A stretch of 37,652 nt of DNA, from the NCBI GenBank assembly GCA_016838845.1, contig JAEHKV010000081.1, positions 1 through 37,652 on the forward strand, given 5' to 3'. This DNA comes from Nitrosopumilales archaeon (GTDB lineage: Archaea; Thermoproteota; Nitrososphaeria; Nitrososphaerales; Nitrosopumilaceae). Below the pieces are notes generated by a model. The model did not search any database. It was not told the origin of the DNA and was given only the letters and a program-made list of their open reading frames with translations. A program made the translations under genes and the position numbers. Positions 37,186-37,652 of this stretch are shown one piece after another. Positions within the stretch are counted from its first letter, which is position 1. Every line of letters begins with the position of its first letter.

Positions 37186-37197
37186 TTTGATACGAAC
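37186..37197 (+). repeat. TTTGATACGAAC core, imperfect stem
   Basis: TTAACA before the core but TATCAT after it, so only part of the stem pairs. Rightmost of nine copies. Confidence 0.55.
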
Positions 37198-37258
37198 TAT
37201 CATTACCAATTCTGAATTTTAGTCCTTGATATAAAAGTGGGAAAATCATAGTGAATAC

Positions 37259-37652
37259 ATGGCAAATCAATACATCTGGATTGGAATATCTATTGCAATA
37301 TTTTTTGCAGGATTTGCAGGTGGTTATGTTATTTCCGAACAGACTTACAGTCCAGCAAACTTGATGGCTAAAGATCCACAAACAACAACACAATGGATGG
37401 AAACTATGATGGGAACCATGATGAATGACCCAGATTTGCGTAATGAAATGATGACAATGATAATGCAGAATCCAGAGATGATGCAAGCAATGATGCAGAA
37501 TCAACAGATGATGGAAGGCACTATGGGTTCTGGAATGATGATGGGTTCAAACCCAATCGAGCAGCATGAAAGAATGCTAGAATTGATGGGGACGATGATG
37601 GATAATGAGGACATAATGAACCATATGTTTGCCCACATGATTGAAAATGAAC
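37259..37652 (+). CDS. Met-rich membrane-anchored protein, cut by window end
   Basis: At least 131 residues, open to the last base. An N-terminal membrane helix (IWIGISIAIFFAGFAGGYVI) is followed by an extracellular region rich in Met, Gln and His (METMMGTMMNDP, MMTMIMQNPEMMQAMMQNQQ, HMFAHMIENE). Repeated MM and M-x-M pairs are typical of copper(I)-binding sites, fitting an organism with heavy copper use. TATAAAAG about 28 nt upstream of ATG suggests a leaderless transcript. Confidence 0.7.
   Translation, partial: MANQYIWIGISIAIFFAGFAGGYVISEQTYSPANLMAKDPQTTTQWMETMMGTMMNDPDLRNEMMTMIMQNPEMMQAMMQNQQMMEGTMGSGMMMGSNPIEQHERMLELMGTMMDNEDIMNHMFAHMIENE

Noticed and set aside
1-37652. CRISPR arrays, cas genes, rRNA genes, further tRNAs
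   Set aside because: No regularly spaced repeats of CRISPR length, no Cas signature in the proteins, and only one TTCGAAT-type T arm with a matching cloverleaf.

Overview
The window looks like the chromosome of an ammonia-oxidising marine archaeon of the Nitrosopumilus type (Nitrososphaerota). It is AT-rich and gene-dense, with many short or leaderless 5' ends and many TTG starts. It carries plastocyanin-like blue-copper proteins, a half-size archaeal haem A synthase and many tiny Cys-rich proteins. This assignment rests on gene content read by eye; no database search was possible.

Layout. (1) 1-2127 is host chromosome: a cupredoxin cut by the window edge, ctaA, a secreted FixH/YtkA-like protein, an SRPBCC protein and tRNA-Lys(CTT). 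(2) 2111-15458 is an integrated element of about 13.3 kb. It is bounded by a 19-bp direct repeat of the tRNA 3' end and starts with a tyrosine integrase. Behind that lie a small regulator/HNH/microprotein operon, a second recombinase with no ATG start, an AGCT-dense repeat field, a fusion of an NDT/TIR-like enzyme domain with a cupredoxin domain that has lost its copper Cys, an R-M island (Vsr, C5-methyltransferase, likely restriction enzyme, two other PD-(D/E)XK nucleases) and a HEPN-like protein. (3) 15459 to about 18.1 kb looks like a decayed second element integrated in tandem. Its integrase starts exactly 45 nt after the att core, as in element 1. Four consecutive small genes each have the same promoter box exactly 36 nt before the start codon. 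(4) 18.1-37.65 kb is host chromosome: a likely amino-acid (lysine/ornithine-to-glutarate type) catabolic cluster (ALDH, class III aminotransferase, acyl-CoA dehydrogenase and, further on, an L-2-hydroxyglutarate-oxidase-like enzyme), small secreted proteins with one shared leader and one shared promoter, thioredoxin, regulators, a membrane cupredoxin, Cys-rich microproteins and a Met-rich membrane protein cut by the window end.

How parts fit together. The element combines integration functions with host-takeover or defence cargo. The most unusual gene is the NDT/TIR-like-cupredoxin fusion at 6843-7757. Its C-terminal domain is about 60% identical (hand count) to the host cupredoxin at the left edge, yet it has no signal peptide and has Asp where the copper-binding Cys should be. 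On the host side, a hairpin repeat with an invariant loop (TTTGATACGAAC) and compensating stem changes occurs nine times from 19.3 to 37.2 kb, always in the same orientation and never inside the element. Several candidate structured RNAs lie in gene-free stretches.
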